A stretch of 64,000 nt of DNA from Magnetospirillum sp. UT-4 (GCF_902729435.1 NZ_CACVCG010000038.1:1-64000), one strand, 5' to 3'. Positions 51,551 to 61,323 are shown, counted from the first letter of the stretch. Notes: generated from the sequence alone by a model not told the origin. A program made the numbers and translations.

Positions 51551-54500
51551 ATGCACCTGTTAGCCGCCCAGCCCGGCACCATCAGCGACGGAAGCGAAGC
51601 CATCGATCTCGGCCAGAGCCCGGGCGAGGTGGTGGTGCTGTCGGCCGCCGACACCGAGCTGTCGGCGCTGGCCGCCGCCCATGGGCAGGCGGGGGCGCCT
51701 TATCAGCTGCGGCTCGCCAATCTCGGCCGGCTGGGCCACCACATGTCGGTGGACCTGTACGTGGACGCGGTCATCGCCAAGGCGCGGCTGGTGGTGGTGC
51801 GGCTGCTGGGCGGGCGGTCCTATTGGCCCTATGGCATCGAGCAGATCGCCGCCGCCTGCCGCCGCGCCAATATCGCGCTGGCGCTGCTGCCCGGCGACGA
51901 CAAGCCCGATCCCGACCTGGCCCGCGAGTGCACCCTGCCCGAGGAGAGCACCACCCGGCTGTGGCGCTATCTGGCCTTCGGCGGCCCGGCCAACGCGGCG
52001 CAGTTCCTGGCCTTCGCCGGCGGCCTGATCGGCCGCCCCGGCGAATGGCGCGAGCCGGCGCCGCTGCCGCCCGCCGGTCTTTGGCCCGACACGAGGTGGC
52101 GCCAGACCCGCGACCCGTCCCGGCCGGCGGCGGCGGTGGTGTTCTACCGCGCCCTGGCGCTGGCCGGCGACACCGCCCCGGTCGAGGCGCTGCTGGCGGC
52201 GCTGGCCGCCGAGGGGCTGGACGCGGTGGGGCTGTTCGTCCATTCCCTGAAGGACCCGGCCTCGGCGGCGGTGGTCGAAGAGGTGCTGGCCGATTTCGCC
52301 CCCGACGTGGTGGTCAACGCCACCGGCTTCGCCGTCGCCGCGCCGGGCCGGCCCGAGGATACGCCCTTCGCTGGCGCCGATTGCCCGGTGCTGCAGGTGG
52401 TGCTGGCGGCCGGGACCGAGGCCGAATGGCGCGACGGCACGCGGGGCCTGGGTCCGCGCGACATCGCCATGAACGTGGCGCTGCCCGAGGTCGATGGCCG
52501 CCTGTTGGCCGGGGCGGTGTCGTTCAAGGCCGCCTTGCGCGATCCCAATACCCAATGCGACCTCGCCCGCCACGCCCCGGTGGCCGACCGCGTCGCCCAT
52601 GCCGCCGCCCTGGCCGCCGCCTGGGCTCGGCTGCGGCGCAAGGCCCCGTTTGAACGCCGGGTGATGATGGTGCTGGCCAATTATCCCAACCGTGACGGCC
52701 GCCTCGGCAACGGCGTCGGCCTCGACACCCCGGCGGGGACCATCCAGGTGCTGCGCGCCCTTGCCACGGCGGGCTATGACTTGAATCATATCCCGGCCGA
52801 CGGCAACGCCCTGGTCGAGCTGCTGCAGGCCGGGCCGACCAACGACTGGCGGGCGCTGGCCGGGCGCGAGGTGCGCGAAAGCCTGGCCCTGCCCGACTAC
52901 ATGAGCTTCCTCGCCGAGCTGCCCGAGCCGGTGCAGCGGGCGGTGCGCGAGCGCTGGGGACCGCCCGAGGGCGACCCGTTCTTCCGCCCCGGCGAGGTGA
53001 CCTGCGGCGCCTTTGTGATTTCAGTCATACGGTTCGGCAAGGTGGCGGTGGGCATCCAGCCGGCCCGCGGCTACAACGTCGATCCGGCCGCCAGCTACCA
53101 CGACCCCGATCTGGTGCCGCCGCACAATTACCTGGCCTTCCACGCCTGGCTGCGCCGCGACTTCGCCGCCGACGCGGTGATCCACATGGGCAAGCACGGC
53201 AATCTGGAATGGCTGCCGGGCAAGGCGCTGGCGTTGTCGGCCGCCTGCTATCCCGCCGCCTGCCTGGGGCCGCTGCCCAACCTCTATCCCTTCATCGTCA
53301 ATGACCCCGGCGAGGGTACGCAAGCCAAACGCCGCACCGGCGCGGTGATCATCGACCACCTGACGCCGCCGCTGACCCGGGCCGAGAGCTACGGCCCCCT
53401 GCGCGAGCTGGAGCGGCTGGTGGACGAATATTACGAGGCGGCCGGCCTCGACCCCCGCCGCCTCGCCGTGCTGAAGCGCGAGATCCTGTCGCTGGCCTCG
53501 GTGTCCGGCCTCGACGCCGATCTCGGCATCGACGCCCGGGACGATGCCGATACCGCCCTGGCCAAGCTGGACAACCACCTGTGCGAGCTGAAGGAGCTGC
53601 AGATCCGCGACGGCCTGCACGTCTTCGGCCTGTCGCCCGAGGGCGACCAGCGCACCGACCTGCTGGTGGCGCTGGCCCGGGTGCCGCGCGGCGGCGCGCC
53701 CGGCGATTCCTCGCTGCTGCGGGCGCTGGCGGCCGATCTCGGGCTCGCCTTCGATCCGCTCGATTGCGTGCTGGGGGATGCCTGGGAGGGTGCCCGACCG
53801 CGGGTGCTGGCGGAGCCACCCCCCCACCCAACCCTCCCCCGCGAGGGGGGAGGGCTCAAGGACATTACCCCCTCCCCCCTCGCGGGGGAGGGTCGGGGTG
53901 GGGGGGCCGCCTGGCGAACTGTCGGGGACACGGTGGAACGCCTGGAGGCCCTGGCCCGCGCCCTGGTGGCCGGTGAGCAACCCTGCGATCCCGCCTGGAC
54001 CGCCACCGCCGCAGTTTTGGCCCAACTCCGCGACAGCCTGGCTCCGGCCGTGGATTGCTGCGGCGCCGCCGAGATCGCCGCGCTGCTGAAGGGACTGGAC
54101 GGCCGCTTCGTGGCGCCCGGCCCGTCGGGGGCGCCGACCCGCGGCCGGCCCGACGTGCTGCCGACGGGGCGCAACTTCTATTCCGTCGACACCCGCACGG
54201 TGCCGACCCCGGCGGCCTGGAGCCTGGGCTGGAAATCGGCCCAGCTGCTGGTCGAGCGCCACCTGCAGGAACACGGCGACTGGCCGCGCAGCATCGGCCT
54301 GACCGCCTGGGGCACCAGCAACATGCGCACCGGCGGCGACGACATCGCGCAGGGACTGGCGCTGCTGGGGGTGCGGCCGTGCTGGGATGTCGGCTCGCGC
54401 CGGGTCACCGGGTTCGAGGTGATGCCGGCGGGTCTGCTCGACCGGCCGAGGGTGGACGTGACGCTGCGGGTCTCGGGCTTCTTCCGCGACGCCTTCCCCG

Positions 54501-55315
54501 ACCTCATCAACCTGTTCGATTCGGCGGTGCGCGCGGTGGCGGCGCTGGATGAGCCCGAGGACGTCAACCCGCTGGCCGCCCGCGTGCGGGCCGATTCCGC
54601 GGCGCTGGGCGCGGATCGGGCGGCGGCGCGGGTGTTCGGCTCCAAGCCGGGGGCCTACGGCGCCGGGCTGCAGGCGCTGATCGACGAGCGGGGCTGGAGC
54701 GGCCCGGGCGACCTGGCCGAGGCCTATATCGCCTGGGGCGGCTGGGTCTATGGCGGCGGCTCCGAGGGCGCGGCCGGACAGGACCTGCTGCGCCACCGCC
54801 TGGCCGGCATCGAGGCGGTGGTGCAGAACCAGGACAACCGCGAGCACGATCTGCTCGATTCCGACGATTACTACCAGTTCGAGGGCGGCCTGGCGGCGGC
54901 GGTGGAACATGCCTCGGGCCGCGCCCCGGCGGTCTATCATCCCGACCATTCGCGCCCCGAATCCCCGCGCATCCGCACCCTCGAGGAGGAGATCGCCCGG
55001 GTGGTGCGCGGCCGCGCCGCCAATCCCAAATGGATCGAGGGGGTGATGCGCCACGGCTACAAGGGCGCCTTCGAGATGGCGGCGACGGTGGATTACCTGT
55101 TCGCCTTCGCCGCCACCACCCGCGCCGTCAAGCCGCACCACTTCGATCTGGTGGCCGAGGCCTATCTCGGGGACGAGCGGGTGGCGCAATTCCTGGCCGA
55201 CAACAACCCGGCCGCCCTCGAGGAAATCCGCGCCCGCCTGCGCGAGGCGATGGCGCGGCGCATGTGGAGCCCGCGGCGCAACAGCCTGCGGACCCTGCTG
55301 GACCGGGAAATGTGA
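51551..55315 (+). CDS. cobN: Cobaltochelatase subunit CobN
   Basis: A 1254-residue large subunit of the aerobic-pathway cobaltochelatase (CobNST), which inserts Co2+ into hydrogenobyrinic a,c-diamide. Family blocks include [79 protein letters not shown] and ENQ-type C-terminal motifs ([24 protein letters not shown]). GGGAAGCG precedes the ATG at 51551. A palindromic repeat of about 90 bases is inserted in frame near residues 757-786, giving a Pro/Gly-rich linker. cobS and cobT are not in the window. Confidence 0.97.
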   Translation: MHLLAAQPGTISDGSEAIDLGQSPGEVVVLSAADTELSALAAAHGQAGAPYQLRLANLGRLGHHMSVDLYVDAVIAKARLVVVRLLGGRSYWPYGIEQIAAACRRANIALALLPGDDKPDPDLARECTLPEESTTRLWRYLAFGGPANAAQFLAFAGGLIGRPGEWREPAPLPPAGLWPDTRWRQTRDPSRPAAAVVFYRALALAGDTAPVEALLAALAAEGLDAVGLFVHSLKDPASAAVVEEVLADFAPDVVVNATGFAVAAPGRPEDTPFAGADCPVLQVVLAAGTEAEWRDGTRGLGPRDIAMNVALPEVDGRLLAGAVSFKAALRDPNTQCDLARHAPVADRVAHAAALAAAWARLRRKAPFERRVMMVLANYPNRDGRLGNGVGLDTPAGTIQVLRALATAGYDLNHIPADGNALVELLQAGPTNDWRALAGREVRESLALPDYMSFLAELPEPVQRAVRERWGPPEGDPFFRPGEVTCGAFVISVIRFGKVAVGIQPARGYNVDPAASYHDPDLVPPHNYLAFHAWLRRDFAADAVIHMGKHGNLEWLPGKALALSAACYPAACLGPLPNLYPFIVNDPGEGTQAKRRTGAVIIDHLTPPLTRAESYGPLRELERLVDEYYEAAGLDPRRLAVLKREILSLASVSGLDADLGIDARDDADTALAKLDNHLCELKELQIRDGLHVFGLSPEGDQRTDLLVALARVPRGGAPGDSSLLRALAADLGLAFDPLDCVLGDAWEGARPRVLAEPPPHPTLPREGGGLKDITPSPLAGEGRGGGAAWRTVGDTVERLEALARALVAGEQPCDPAWTATAAVLAQLRDSLAPAVDCCGAAEIAALLKGLDGRFVAPGPSGAPTRGRPDVLPTGRNFYSVDTRTVPTPAAWSLGWKSAQLLVERHLQEHGDWPRSIGLTAWGTSNMRTGGDDIAQGLALLGVRPCWDVGSRRVTGFEVMPAGLLDRPRVDVTLRVSGFFRDAFPDLINLFDSAVRAVAALDEPEDVNPLAARVRADSAALGADRAAARVFGSKPGAYGAGLQALIDERGWSGPGDLAEAYIAWGGWVYGGGSEGAAGQDLLRHRLAGIEAVVQNQDNREHDLLDSDDYYQFEGGLAAAVEHASGRAPAVYHPDHSRPESPRIRTLEEEIARVVRGRAANPKWIEGVMRHGYKGAFEMAATVDYLFAFAATTRAVKPHHFDLVAEAYLGDERVAQFLADNNPAALEEIRARLREAMARRMWSPRRNSLRTLLDREM
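53819..53906 (+). repeat. Palindromic repeat inserted in frame within cobN
   Basis: A left arm of about 32 bases (53819-53850, CCCCCCCACCCAACCCTCCC and on, to GCGAGGGGGG) and a right arm (53875-53906) are inverse complements with one or two mismatches around a 24-base centre. Its frame is open and it is translated as [20 protein letters not shown] then [11 protein letters not shown]. Similar CCCTCCCCC-type palindromes are usually intergenic, so this copy looks like a selfish element tolerated at a surface loop. Confidence 0.82.
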
Positions 55316-55388
55316 CGGTTTTTGTTTTGCGTTGCGCCATGCAGCGCGTCGGTATAGGTGCTACCCTGTACAGGCTGACGGAAGACAC

Positions 55389-56192
55389 ATGACCATGCTG
55401 GATGCCCCGACCCTGGCCGAAAACCTGGCGACCGATGCCAAGATCCTGGCGCGCGGAGTGACGGTCCATTACGGCGCCAAGCAGGCGCTCAACGGGATCG
55501 ACCTCGACATCGCCGGCAACCGGGTGACCGCCCTGATCGGGCCGTCGGGCTGCGGCAAGTCCACCTTCCTGCGCTGCCTCAACCGCATGAACGACACCGT
55601 CGCCGGCGCCCGCGTCGGCGGCATGGTGACGCTGGACGGCGAGCCGCTCTACGGCCCCGGCGCGCTGGATCCGGTGCTGCTGCGCATGCGGGTCGGCATG
55701 GTGTTCCAGAAGCCCAATCCTTTCCCCAAATCCATCTACGACAACGTCGCCTTCGGCCCGCGCATCCACGGCCTGTTCGCGCGCAAGGCCGATCTCGACG
55801 AGGCGGTGGAGCGGGCGCTGGAGCGGGCCGGGCTGTGGCACGAGGTCAAGGACCGCCTGCACGACCGCGCCACCGGCCTGTCGGGCGGGCAGCAGCAGCG
55901 CCTGTGCATCGCCCGCGCCATCGCGGTGGACCCCGAGGTGATCCTGATGGACGAGCCGTGCTCGGCCCTCGACCCCATCGCCACCGCCCGGGTCGAGGAG
56001 CTGATCGACGAGCTGCGCGACAATTTCGCCATCGTCATCGTCACCCATTCCATGCAGCAGGCGGCGCGCGTCTCGCAGCAGACGGCGTTCTTCCATTTGG
56101 GCAATCTGGTCGAGGTGGGGCCGACCGAGCGCATCTTCACCGCACCCGAGCACCAGCTCACCCAAGGCTACATCACCGGCCGCTTCGGCTGA
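55389..56192 (+). CDS. pstB: Phosphate ABC transporter ATP-binding protein PstB
   Basis: A 267-residue ABC ATPase. Walker [20 protein letters not shown] is PstB-specific. The signature [16 protein letters not shown] and Walker [16 protein letters not shown] follow. It would energise PstCA, but those genes and pstS are absent here: cobN is directly upstream. The 73-base gap before the ATG has no convincing Pho box. phoU follows after 13 bases. Confidence 0.96.
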   Translation: MTMLDAPTLAENLATDAKILARGVTVHYGAKQALNGIDLDIAGNRVTALIGPSGCGKSTFLRCLNRMNDTVAGARVGGMVTLDGEPLYGPGALDPVLLRMRVGMVFQKPNPFPKSIYDNVAFGPRIHGLFARKADLDEAVERALERAGLWHEVKDRLHDRATGLSGGQQQRLCIARAIAVDPEVILMDEPCSALDPIATARVEELIDELRDNFAIVIVTHSMQQAARVSQQTAFFHLGNLVEVGPTERIFTAPEHQLTQGYITGRFG

Positions 56193-56205
56193 GGAGTCCG
56201 TACCC

Positions 56206-56913
56206 ATGCCAACCGTCGGCGACGACCACATCGTCAAGTCCTACGACGCCCAGCTGAAGACGCTTCGCGACATCCTGGCGCGCATGGGCGGCCTCGCCGA
56301 GGCCCAGCTGGACATGGCGCTGGCGGCGCTGGAGGCCCGCGATTCCGAGACCGCCATGAAGGTGAAGGCGGGCGATGCCGCGGTGGATGCCTGCGAACAG
56401 CAGGTCAACGAGCAGACCCTGCGCCTGCTGGCCCTCCGGGCGCCGCTGGCCGACGATTTGCGCCAGGTGGTGGCCGCCCTCAAGGTGGCGGGCAACCTCG
56501 AGCGGGTGGCCGACCATGCCGCCAGCGCGGCGCGCCGCACCGTCATCCTCAACGACAACCCGGCCATGGCTCCGACCCGTTCGCTGGTGCGCATGGGGCG
56601 GAAGGTCCAGGTCATGCTGCACGAGGTGCTGGGGGCCTATCTCGCCTACGACGCCGATACCGCCCTGGCGGTGCACGGCCGCGACCAGGAAATCGACGAG
56701 ATGCACGCCAGCCTGTTCCGCGAAATCCTCACCTACATGATGGAGGATGCGCGCACCATCACCGCCGCCAGCCAGCTGATGTTCGTCGCCAAGACGTTTG
56801 AGCGCATCGGCGATCACGCCACCAACATCGCCGAGATGACCTATTTCCTGGTCACCGCCCGCCCCCTCGACCGCCACCGCCCCCGGCGCGACGTCTTCGA
56901 CGGCGGGGTGTAA
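56206..56913 (+). CDS. phoU: Phosphate signalling protein PhoU
   Basis: A 235-residue protein with two PhoU three-helix repeats (about residues 15-105 and 115-220). It couples the Pst transporter to PhoR and prevents runaway phosphate uptake. Metal-binding E/DxxxD motifs are seen in LERVADHAASAARR and FERIGDHATNIAEM. It is co-transcribed with pstB. Downstream is a repeat-filled gap. Confidence 0.95.
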   Translation: MPTVGDDHIVKSYDAQLKTLRDILARMGGLAEAQLDMALAALEARDSETAMKVKAGDAAVDACEQQVNEQTLRLLALRAPLADDLRQVVAALKVAGNLERVADHAASAARRTVILNDNPAMAPTRSLVRMGRKVQVMLHEVLGAYLAYDADTALAVHGRDQEIDEMHASLFREILTYMMEDARTITAASQLMFVAKTFERIGDHATNIAEMTYFLVTARPLDRHRPRRDVFDGGV

Positions 56914-56959
56914 GGGCGGCGCCCCATGGGCGCCGATTCGGCTCATTCCGTATCCGTAG

Positions 56960-57115
56960 CCTCATCCTGAGGAGAGCGCGCAGCGCTCGTCTCGAAGGAT
57001 GGGGCGGGCCATGGACATGCCGTGCGACGGGTCTCGTCCTTCGAGACGCCGCCTGCGGCGGCTCCTCAGGATGAGGCCTTCGAGACGCCGCCTGCGGCGG
57101 CTCCTCAGGATGAGG
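56960..57115. repeat. Three copies of a 39-bp TCATCCTGAGGA-type repeat
   Basis: Two perfect 39-bp copies lie directly head to tail (57038-57076 and 57077-57115; CCTTCGAGACGCCGCC and on, to CAGGATGAGG). A third, inverted copy lies at 56960-56998 with the same ends but a different central palindrome. They fill most of the 237-base gap between phoU and the zinc-finger gene. No spacers, so not CRISPR. Confidence 0.85.
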
Positions 57116-57150
57116 CCCGAATGATGCGAAGCCCCCGCAACGTCAGCGCC

Positions 57151-58092
57151 CTACTTCGCCGCCTCGGCCGCCTCGGCGGCGTCCACGAACAGCACGTTGA
57201 CCTCGGTGGCGTTGGGGTCGGGGCGTTCCAGGATGATGCGGAAGCCGGCGGTGCCGCCCGGATCCAGGCTGTTCACCGGCGGCTGCGCCAGCTTCTCCTG
57301 CACCGGCTTCCTGTCGCGGTCCAGCAGGACCAGCTTCATGGTCGGCACCGGACGCTCGCGGTCCGAGACGTTGGCGATGATGCCGCGCACGATCAGCACT
57401 TCGGTATTGTTGTGGACGAAGCGCTCGGGCGTGCCGGCGTTGCGCAGTTCCAGGCCGGTTCCCGGCTTCTCGTGGCGCAGGCCGAGATCGGCCAGGATCT
57501 TGTGCGCCGGCGGCCACATGTCGACCACCCGGTCCTGGAAGTAATAGCCGGCGCCGCCGGCGCCGCCCAGCAGCAGCAGCAGCAGCAGCAGCCACAGGCC
57601 GCCGGTGCCCTTCTTGCCGTCGGGCTTGTTGGCGAACATGGTGGGGATGGGCTGCGGCGCGTCGGAATCGAGGTCGAGATCGGCCGGTTCGCCATCGGCC
57701 TTGGGCCGCGGGCCGAGATTGGGCACCGGCGGCGGCTCCATCTCGAAGTCCAGGTCCTCCTCGGCCTCGTGGGCCCGGGCCATGGACGCGGGCGTCTCGA
57801 ACTCCAGATCGGGGTCGGGATCGCGCACCGGGTTGAAGCTGGCCCGCGGCGGCTCGGGCGCCGGGGCACGGGTCGGGGCGCGGGCCGGGGGGGCGGCGGC
57901 CGGAGCGGGCGCCGGACGGCGCGCCGGCGGCGGCGGAGCGGGACGCGGGGGGGCGATGGTGGCCAGCCCGACCGCCGGGGTCTGGAACCACCGGTGTCCG
58001 CACTTCGCGCATTTCAGCGTACGCCCTTCGGCCCCAAGGGCCTTGTCGGGCACGGAGAAATTGGTGGCGCAGTTGGGACAGCTGACTTGCAT
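57151..58092 (-). CDS. MJ0042-type zinc-finger, DUF3426 membrane protein
   Basis: A 313-residue protein. The N-terminal finger MQVSCPNCATNFSVPDKAL...CAKCGHRWF is the MJ0042/zinin type. A long Pro/Ala-rich acidic linker follows (residues about 45-155), then one membrane helix of eight leucines plus glycines (about 168-188), then a C-terminal DUF3426 domain (VRGIIANVSDRERPVPTMKLVLLD). The ATG at 58092 starts the conserved finger. It is divergent from ftsE, as commonly found in alphaproteobacteria. Function unknown; a cytoplasmic sensor with a periplasmic domain is plausible. Confidence 0.88.
   Translation of the reverse strand: MQVSCPNCATNFSVPDKALGAEGRTLKCAKCGHRWFQTPAVGLATIAPPRPAPPPPARRPAPAPAAAPPARAPTRAPAPEPPRASFNPVRDPDPDLEFETPASMARAHEAEEDLDFEMEPPPVPNLGPRPKADGEPADLDLDSDAPQPIPTMFANKPDGKKGTGGLWLLLLLLLLGGAGGAGYYFQDRVVDMWPPAHKILADLGLRHEKPGTGLELRNAGTPERFVHNNTEVLIVRGIIANVSDRERPVPTMKLVLLDRDRKPVQEKLAQPPVNSLDPGGTAGFRIILERPDPNATEVNVLFVDAAEAAEAAK
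57568..57591. repeat. (CAG)8 triplet microsatellite
   Basis: Eight uninterrupted CAG triplets, read as CTG on the minus strand, encode the leucine run of the membrane helix in the DUF3426 protein. Slippage would change helix length by whole residues without frameshift. Confidence 0.85.
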
Positions 58093-58122
58093 GCTCTCGG
58101 ACGACCAGCCGGGACGACCTTC

Positions 58123-58151
58123 CTTATAGGCTTTAGGGCAATCCAACACAA
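58123..58151 (-). promoter_or_regulatory. Likely promoter of the DUF3426 gene
   Basis: On the minus strand TTGTGT (58151-58146) and TATAAG (58128-58123) are separated by exactly 17 bases, about 31 bases before the ATG at 58092. The -10 is five of six to consensus. This is the best sigma-70-type promoter in the ftsE divergent region. Confidence 0.55.
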
Positions 58152-58213
58152 GCGCGCGCTGGACGAGGTGCTCCGGCCCGTGTCATCCTTCGCGCCCATC
58201 GGGAGAAGCTACC

Positions 58214-58903
58214 GTGCGGCATCGCCCTCGTGGGGAACACATCATCCGGTTCGACGGCGTCGGACTGCGCTATGGCCTCGGACCCGAGGTCCTGCAGGAC
58301 ATCAATTTCGCGCTGCCGTCCGGGTCCTTCCATTTCCTCACCGGCGCCTCGGGCGCCGGCAAATCGTCGCTGCTCCGCCTGATGTATCTGGGCCTGCGCC
58401 CCAGCCGCGGGCGGGTGATGCTGTTCGACAAGGACATCGCGCTGACCAAGCGCTACGAACTGCCGGCGCTCCGGCGCCGCATCGGCGTGGTGTTCCAGGA
58501 TTTCCGCCTGCTCGACCACCTGTCGGCGCTGGACAACGTGGCGCTGCCGCTCAGGGTGCGCGGCGTCCGGGAATCCGAGGTGCACAAGCACGTGCCCGAG
58601 CTGCTGGGCTGGGTCGGCCTGGCCGAGCACCTGAATGCCCGGCCATCGACCCTGTCGGGCGGCCAGAAGCAGCGCGTCGCCATCGCCCGCGCGGTGATCG
58701 GCCGGCCCGACCTGCTGCTCGCCGACGAGCCCACCGGCAACGTCGACGACCACATCGCCATGCGCCTTCTCTATCTGTTCGAGGAGTTGAACAAGCTGGG
58801 CACCACCGTGGTCATCGCCACCCACAACGAGCATCTGGTGGGCCGCTTCGCCCACCATTCCCGCCTGCATCTCGAGCACGGCACCGTGCGGCAGGGGAGC
58901 TGA
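58214..58903 (+). CDS. ftsE: Cell division ATP-binding protein FtsE
   Basis: A 229-residue ABC ATPase that, with FtsX, controls periplasmic peptidoglycan hydrolysis at the division site. Walker A is [16 protein letters not shown]. The signature is [15 protein letters not shown] and Walker [15 protein letters not shown]. The start is a GTG at 58214 with GGGAGAAG upstream. ftsX follows after 3 bases. Confidence 0.96.
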   Translation: MRHRPRGEHIIRFDGVGLRYGLGPEVLQDINFALPSGSFHFLTGASGAGKSSLLRLMYLGLRPSRGRVMLFDKDIALTKRYELPALRRRIGVVFQDFRLLDHLSALDNVALPLRVRGVRESEVHKHVPELLGWVGLAEHLNARPSTLSGGQKQRVAIARAVIGRPDLLLADEPTGNVDDHIAMRLLYLFEELNKLGTTVVIATHNEHLVGRFAHHSRLHLEHGTVRQGS

Positions 58904-58906
58904 GAG

Positions 58907-59797
58907 GTGTTCGGCCGCCGCTCCGAACTGCCGCTCAAGGGCGACGCCACCAGCAAGTTCCTGCCCTGGCTGGTGGCGCTGATGGTCTATCTGTCGGCGG
59001 TGGCGGTGGCGGCGGTGTTCGTGCTCAACGGGTTGATCGACCGCTGGGACCGCGACGTCGCCGGCACGCTGACCGTCCAGGTGATGCCGGTGCCGGGCGA
59101 ATCCGGCGACGCCCTGACCGAGGAGCGGGTGCGCCAGGCGGTGGAGCTGATCCGCCGCACCCACGGGGTCGAGGCCGTGCGCGCGCTGGACAAGCGCCAG
59201 ATCACCGCGCTGCTGGAACCCTGGCTGGGCAGCGCCGACGTGGTCAAGGATTTGCCGCTGCCGCGCCTCATTGATGTCTCCGTCGATCCCGGCGTCCGTC
59301 TCGACCTCGGATTGCTGGCGGAGCGCCTGGGCAAGGCCGTGCCCGGGGTCAGCCTGGACGACCATCGGGTCTGGCTGTCGCGCCTGATCAACCTGTCGCG
59401 CACCACCGGCTGGGTGGCCATCGCCATCGTCGTCCTGATCGGCTGCGTCACCTCGGCCACGGTGATCTACGCCACCCGCACCGGCATGGCGGTCAACCGC
59501 GGCATCATCGAGGTGCTGCACCTGATCGGGGCGCGCGACGACTACATCGCCCGCCAGTTCGCCGACCGCGCCTTCGCGCTGGGCTTTGCCGGCGGGGTCC
59601 TGGGCCTGGCCCTGGCGGTGCCGACGCTGACCATGATCGGCTGGGCGGCGCGGCGGGTCGAGGGCGGCTTCCTGCCGCAGCTGACGGTGTCCCTGCCGGG
59701 CTGGGTGGTGGTGGCGCTGCTGCCGCTGGCGGCGGCGCTGCTGGCCATGCTCACCGCCCGCCTCACCGTCCACGGCACCCTGGCGCGGATGCCATGA
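58907..59797 (+). CDS. ftsX: Cell division protein FtsX
   Basis: A 296-residue membrane partner of FtsE. Four membrane helices are visible (about residues 25-47, 168-190, 219-240 and 262-284), with a periplasmic loop between the first two that would engage a hydrolase activator. The start is a GTG at 58907 preceded by TGAGAG. The stop overlaps the ydcF start in ATGA. Confidence 0.95.
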   Translation: MFGRRSELPLKGDATSKFLPWLVALMVYLSAVAVAAVFVLNGLIDRWDRDVAGTLTVQVMPVPGESGDALTEERVRQAVELIRRTHGVEAVRALDKRQITALLEPWLGSADVVKDLPLPRLIDVSVDPGVRLDLGLLAERLGKAVPGVSLDDHRVWLSRLINLSRTTGWVAIAIVVLIGCVTSATVIYATRTGMAVNRGIIEVLHLIGARDDYIARQFADRAFALGFAGGVLGLALAVPTLTMIGWAARRVEGGFLPQLTVSLPGWVVVALLPLAAALLAMLTARLTVHGTLARMP

Positions 59798-60426
59798 CCG
59801 GCGCGGTCTTCCGGTGGCGCACCCTGCTGCGCCTGGGGGGGCGCGGACTCACCGCGCTGGTGGCGCTGGCGGCGGCGTGGGCGGCCGGATTCCTGTGGTT
59901 CGTCGCCACCCTGCCCGACCGGGTCGAGGATCCGCTCTCGCGCACCGACGCCATCGTCGTGCTGACGGGCGGGAGCGAACGCCTGGCCACCGGCCTGGCG
60001 CTGCTGGAGGCCGGGCGCTCCGGCACCCTGTTCGTGTCCGGGGTGCATCCCGGCGTCGAACCCGGCGACCTGATGCGCCAGGCTCCGGCCGCCGGGTCGG
60101 GCGCGGCCGGGGCGATGGTGCTGGGCCATGCCGCCGACGATACCGTCGGCAACGCCACCGAGACCGCCGCCTGGGTGTCGGGCAGCCGCGTCGGCTCGCT
60201 CCGGCTGGTCACCGGCGCCTATCACATGCCGCGCTCGCTGCTGGAGTTCCGCCGCGCCATGCCGGGCATCCGCATCGTGCCGCATCCGGTGTTCCCCGAC
60301 ACGGTGAAAAGCCGCGAATGGTGGCGCTGGCCGGGCACGGCGGCCTTGCTTGCCACCGAGTATTCGAAGTATCTGGCGGCCATGGCCCGCCACTGGTTCC
60401 TGCCGCGAAAGCCGACCACGCCGTGA
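59794..60426 (+). CDS. YdcF family (DUF218) membrane protein
   Basis: A 210-residue protein with one N-terminal membrane helix (about residues 16-38) and a DUF218 domain starting DAIVVLTGGSERLATGLALLEAG. It continues to SGSRVGSLRLVTGAYHMPRSLLEF. Relatives (ElyC, SanA) affect envelope polysaccharide synthesis. In this position, between ftsX and plsC, it is conserved in alphaproteobacteria. The stop overlaps the plsC start (GTGA). Confidence 0.9.
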   Translation: MTGAVFRWRTLLRLGGRGLTALVALAAAWAAGFLWFVATLPDRVEDPLSRTDAIVVLTGGSERLATGLALLEAGRSGTLFVSGVHPGVEPGDLMRQAPAAGSGAAGAMVLGHAADDTVGNATETAAWVSGSRVGSLRLVTGAYHMPRSLLEFRRAMPGIRIVPHPVFPDTVKSREWWRWPGTAALLATEYSKYLAAMARHWFLPRKPTTP

Positions 60427-61136
60427 CTCAATTCCGCTCGCTGCTGTTCTTCGTCGCCCTCCAGGTGTGGACCCTGGGGCTGGGCACCCTCTACCTGCCG
60501 CTGCTGCTGGCCCCCCGCGCCGCCGCCACCGCCGCCGCCAAGGTCTGGGTGCGGGGCGTGTTCGTCCTGCTGAAGACTCTGTGCGGGCTGTCGTGGCAGG
60601 TGCGGGGCACGCCGCCGGCCGGGGCCGCCCTGGTCGCCTCGAAGCACCAGTCGACGCTGGAGACCTTCGCCTACCGGCTGATCCTGTCCGACCCGGCGGT
60701 GATCCTGAAGAAGGAGCTGCTGCGCATTCCCATCTTCGGCTGGTACCTGGGCAAGACCGGAGTGATCGCCATCGACCGCGCCGCCGGCACCCGGGCGCTG
60801 AAGGACATGGTCAAGGGCGCCGGCGAGGCCGTCGCCGAGGGCCGCCAGGTGCTGATCTTCCCCGAGGGCCACCGCATGGACGTGGGCGAGGCCCCCGACT
60901 ACCACAGCGGCGTGGCCATGCTGTACGCGGCCTTGGGGGTGGCCTGCGTGCCGGCGGCGCTGAACACCGGCATGTTCTGGGGCCGCGGCAGCCTGGCCAA
61001 GCGCCCCGGCATCGCCACCATCGAATTCCTCGAGCCGATCCCCCCGGGACTGGACCGCAAGGCCTTCATGGCCGAGCTGCAGCGCCGCATCGAGGAGGCC
61101 AGCGCCCGCCTGGCCGACGAGGCGCGGGCGGGCTGA
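60423..61136 (+). CDS. 1-acyl-sn-glycerol-3-phosphate acyltransferase-like protein (PlsC)
   Basis: A 237-residue membrane acyltransferase that would make phosphatidic acid. An N-terminal helix (about residues 5-30) precedes the catalytic block SKHQSTLETFA, an Hx4E rather than the usual Hx4D. Next come the Arg/Gly block GVIAIDRAAGTRALKDM and FPEGHR. The GTG at 60423 overlaps the ydcF stop, which supports it. Confidence 0.88.
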   Translation: MTQFRSLLFFVALQVWTLGLGTLYLPLLLAPRAAATAAAKVWVRGVFVLLKTLCGLSWQVRGTPPAGAALVASKHQSTLETFAYRLILSDPAVILKKELLRIPIFGWYLGKTGVIAIDRAAGTRALKDMVKGAGEAVAEGRQVLIFPEGHRMDVGEAPDYHSGVAMLYAALGVACVPAALNTGMFWGRGSLAKRPGIATIEFLEPIPPGLDRKAFMAELQRRIEEASARLADEARAG

Positions 61137-61164
61137 CCCGCCGGACCCTGGTCCTACCATCCCC

Positions 61165-61274
61165 TGTGGATAGCTTTGTGGACTTCGCCCTCGGGCGGTG
61201 ACCCGATAGCCCTGTGGACAAGCGGGGATAACCCCTTCTTGCCGTGTGGAATCAACGGCTTGCCCTGTGGAAAC
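61165..61274 (+). promoter_or_regulatory. Array of five TGTGGA (DnaA-box-like) motifs upstream of nrdJ
   Basis: TGTGGATAG (61165), TGTGGACTT (61177), TGTGGACAA (61213), TGTGGAATC (61245) and TGTGGAAAC (61266) all point the same way within 110 bases. TGTGGATAG and TGTGGACAA each differ at one position from the DnaA box TGTGGATAA. GGGGATAAC at 61224 is a further partial match. The array ends 20 bases before a good promoter for nrdJ. DnaA control of ribonucleotide reductase is known in E. coli. Here it is inference. Confidence 0.6.
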
Positions 61275-61293
61275 GAAATAAGAACATTAACTC

Positions 61294-61323
61294 TTGACGG
61301 GCCTCGCGGCGGAGTCCTAGACT
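61294..61323 (+). promoter_or_regulatory. Likely nrdJ promoter
   Basis: TTGACG (61294-61299) and TAGACT (61318-61323), 18 bases apart, form a good sigma-70-type promoter about 90 bases before the nrdJ ATG. The -35 is five of six to consensus. The TGTGGA array lies immediately upstream, where an activator or repressor would act. Confidence 0.6.

Noticed and set aside
55316-55388. Pho box upstream of pstB (CTGTACA then CTGACGG)
   Set aside because: The two half-sites are only 9 bases apart instead of 11 and both match poorly; too weak to annotate.
56960-57115. CRISPR-like array
   Set aside because: The copies abut without spacers, one is inverted, and no cas genes are present.
61165-61274. 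Chromosomal replication origin
   Set aside because: DnaA-box-like motifs are present, but there is no dnaA, parAB, gidA or hemE neighbourhood and no AT-rich unwinding stretch; promoter control of nrdJ is the simpler reading.
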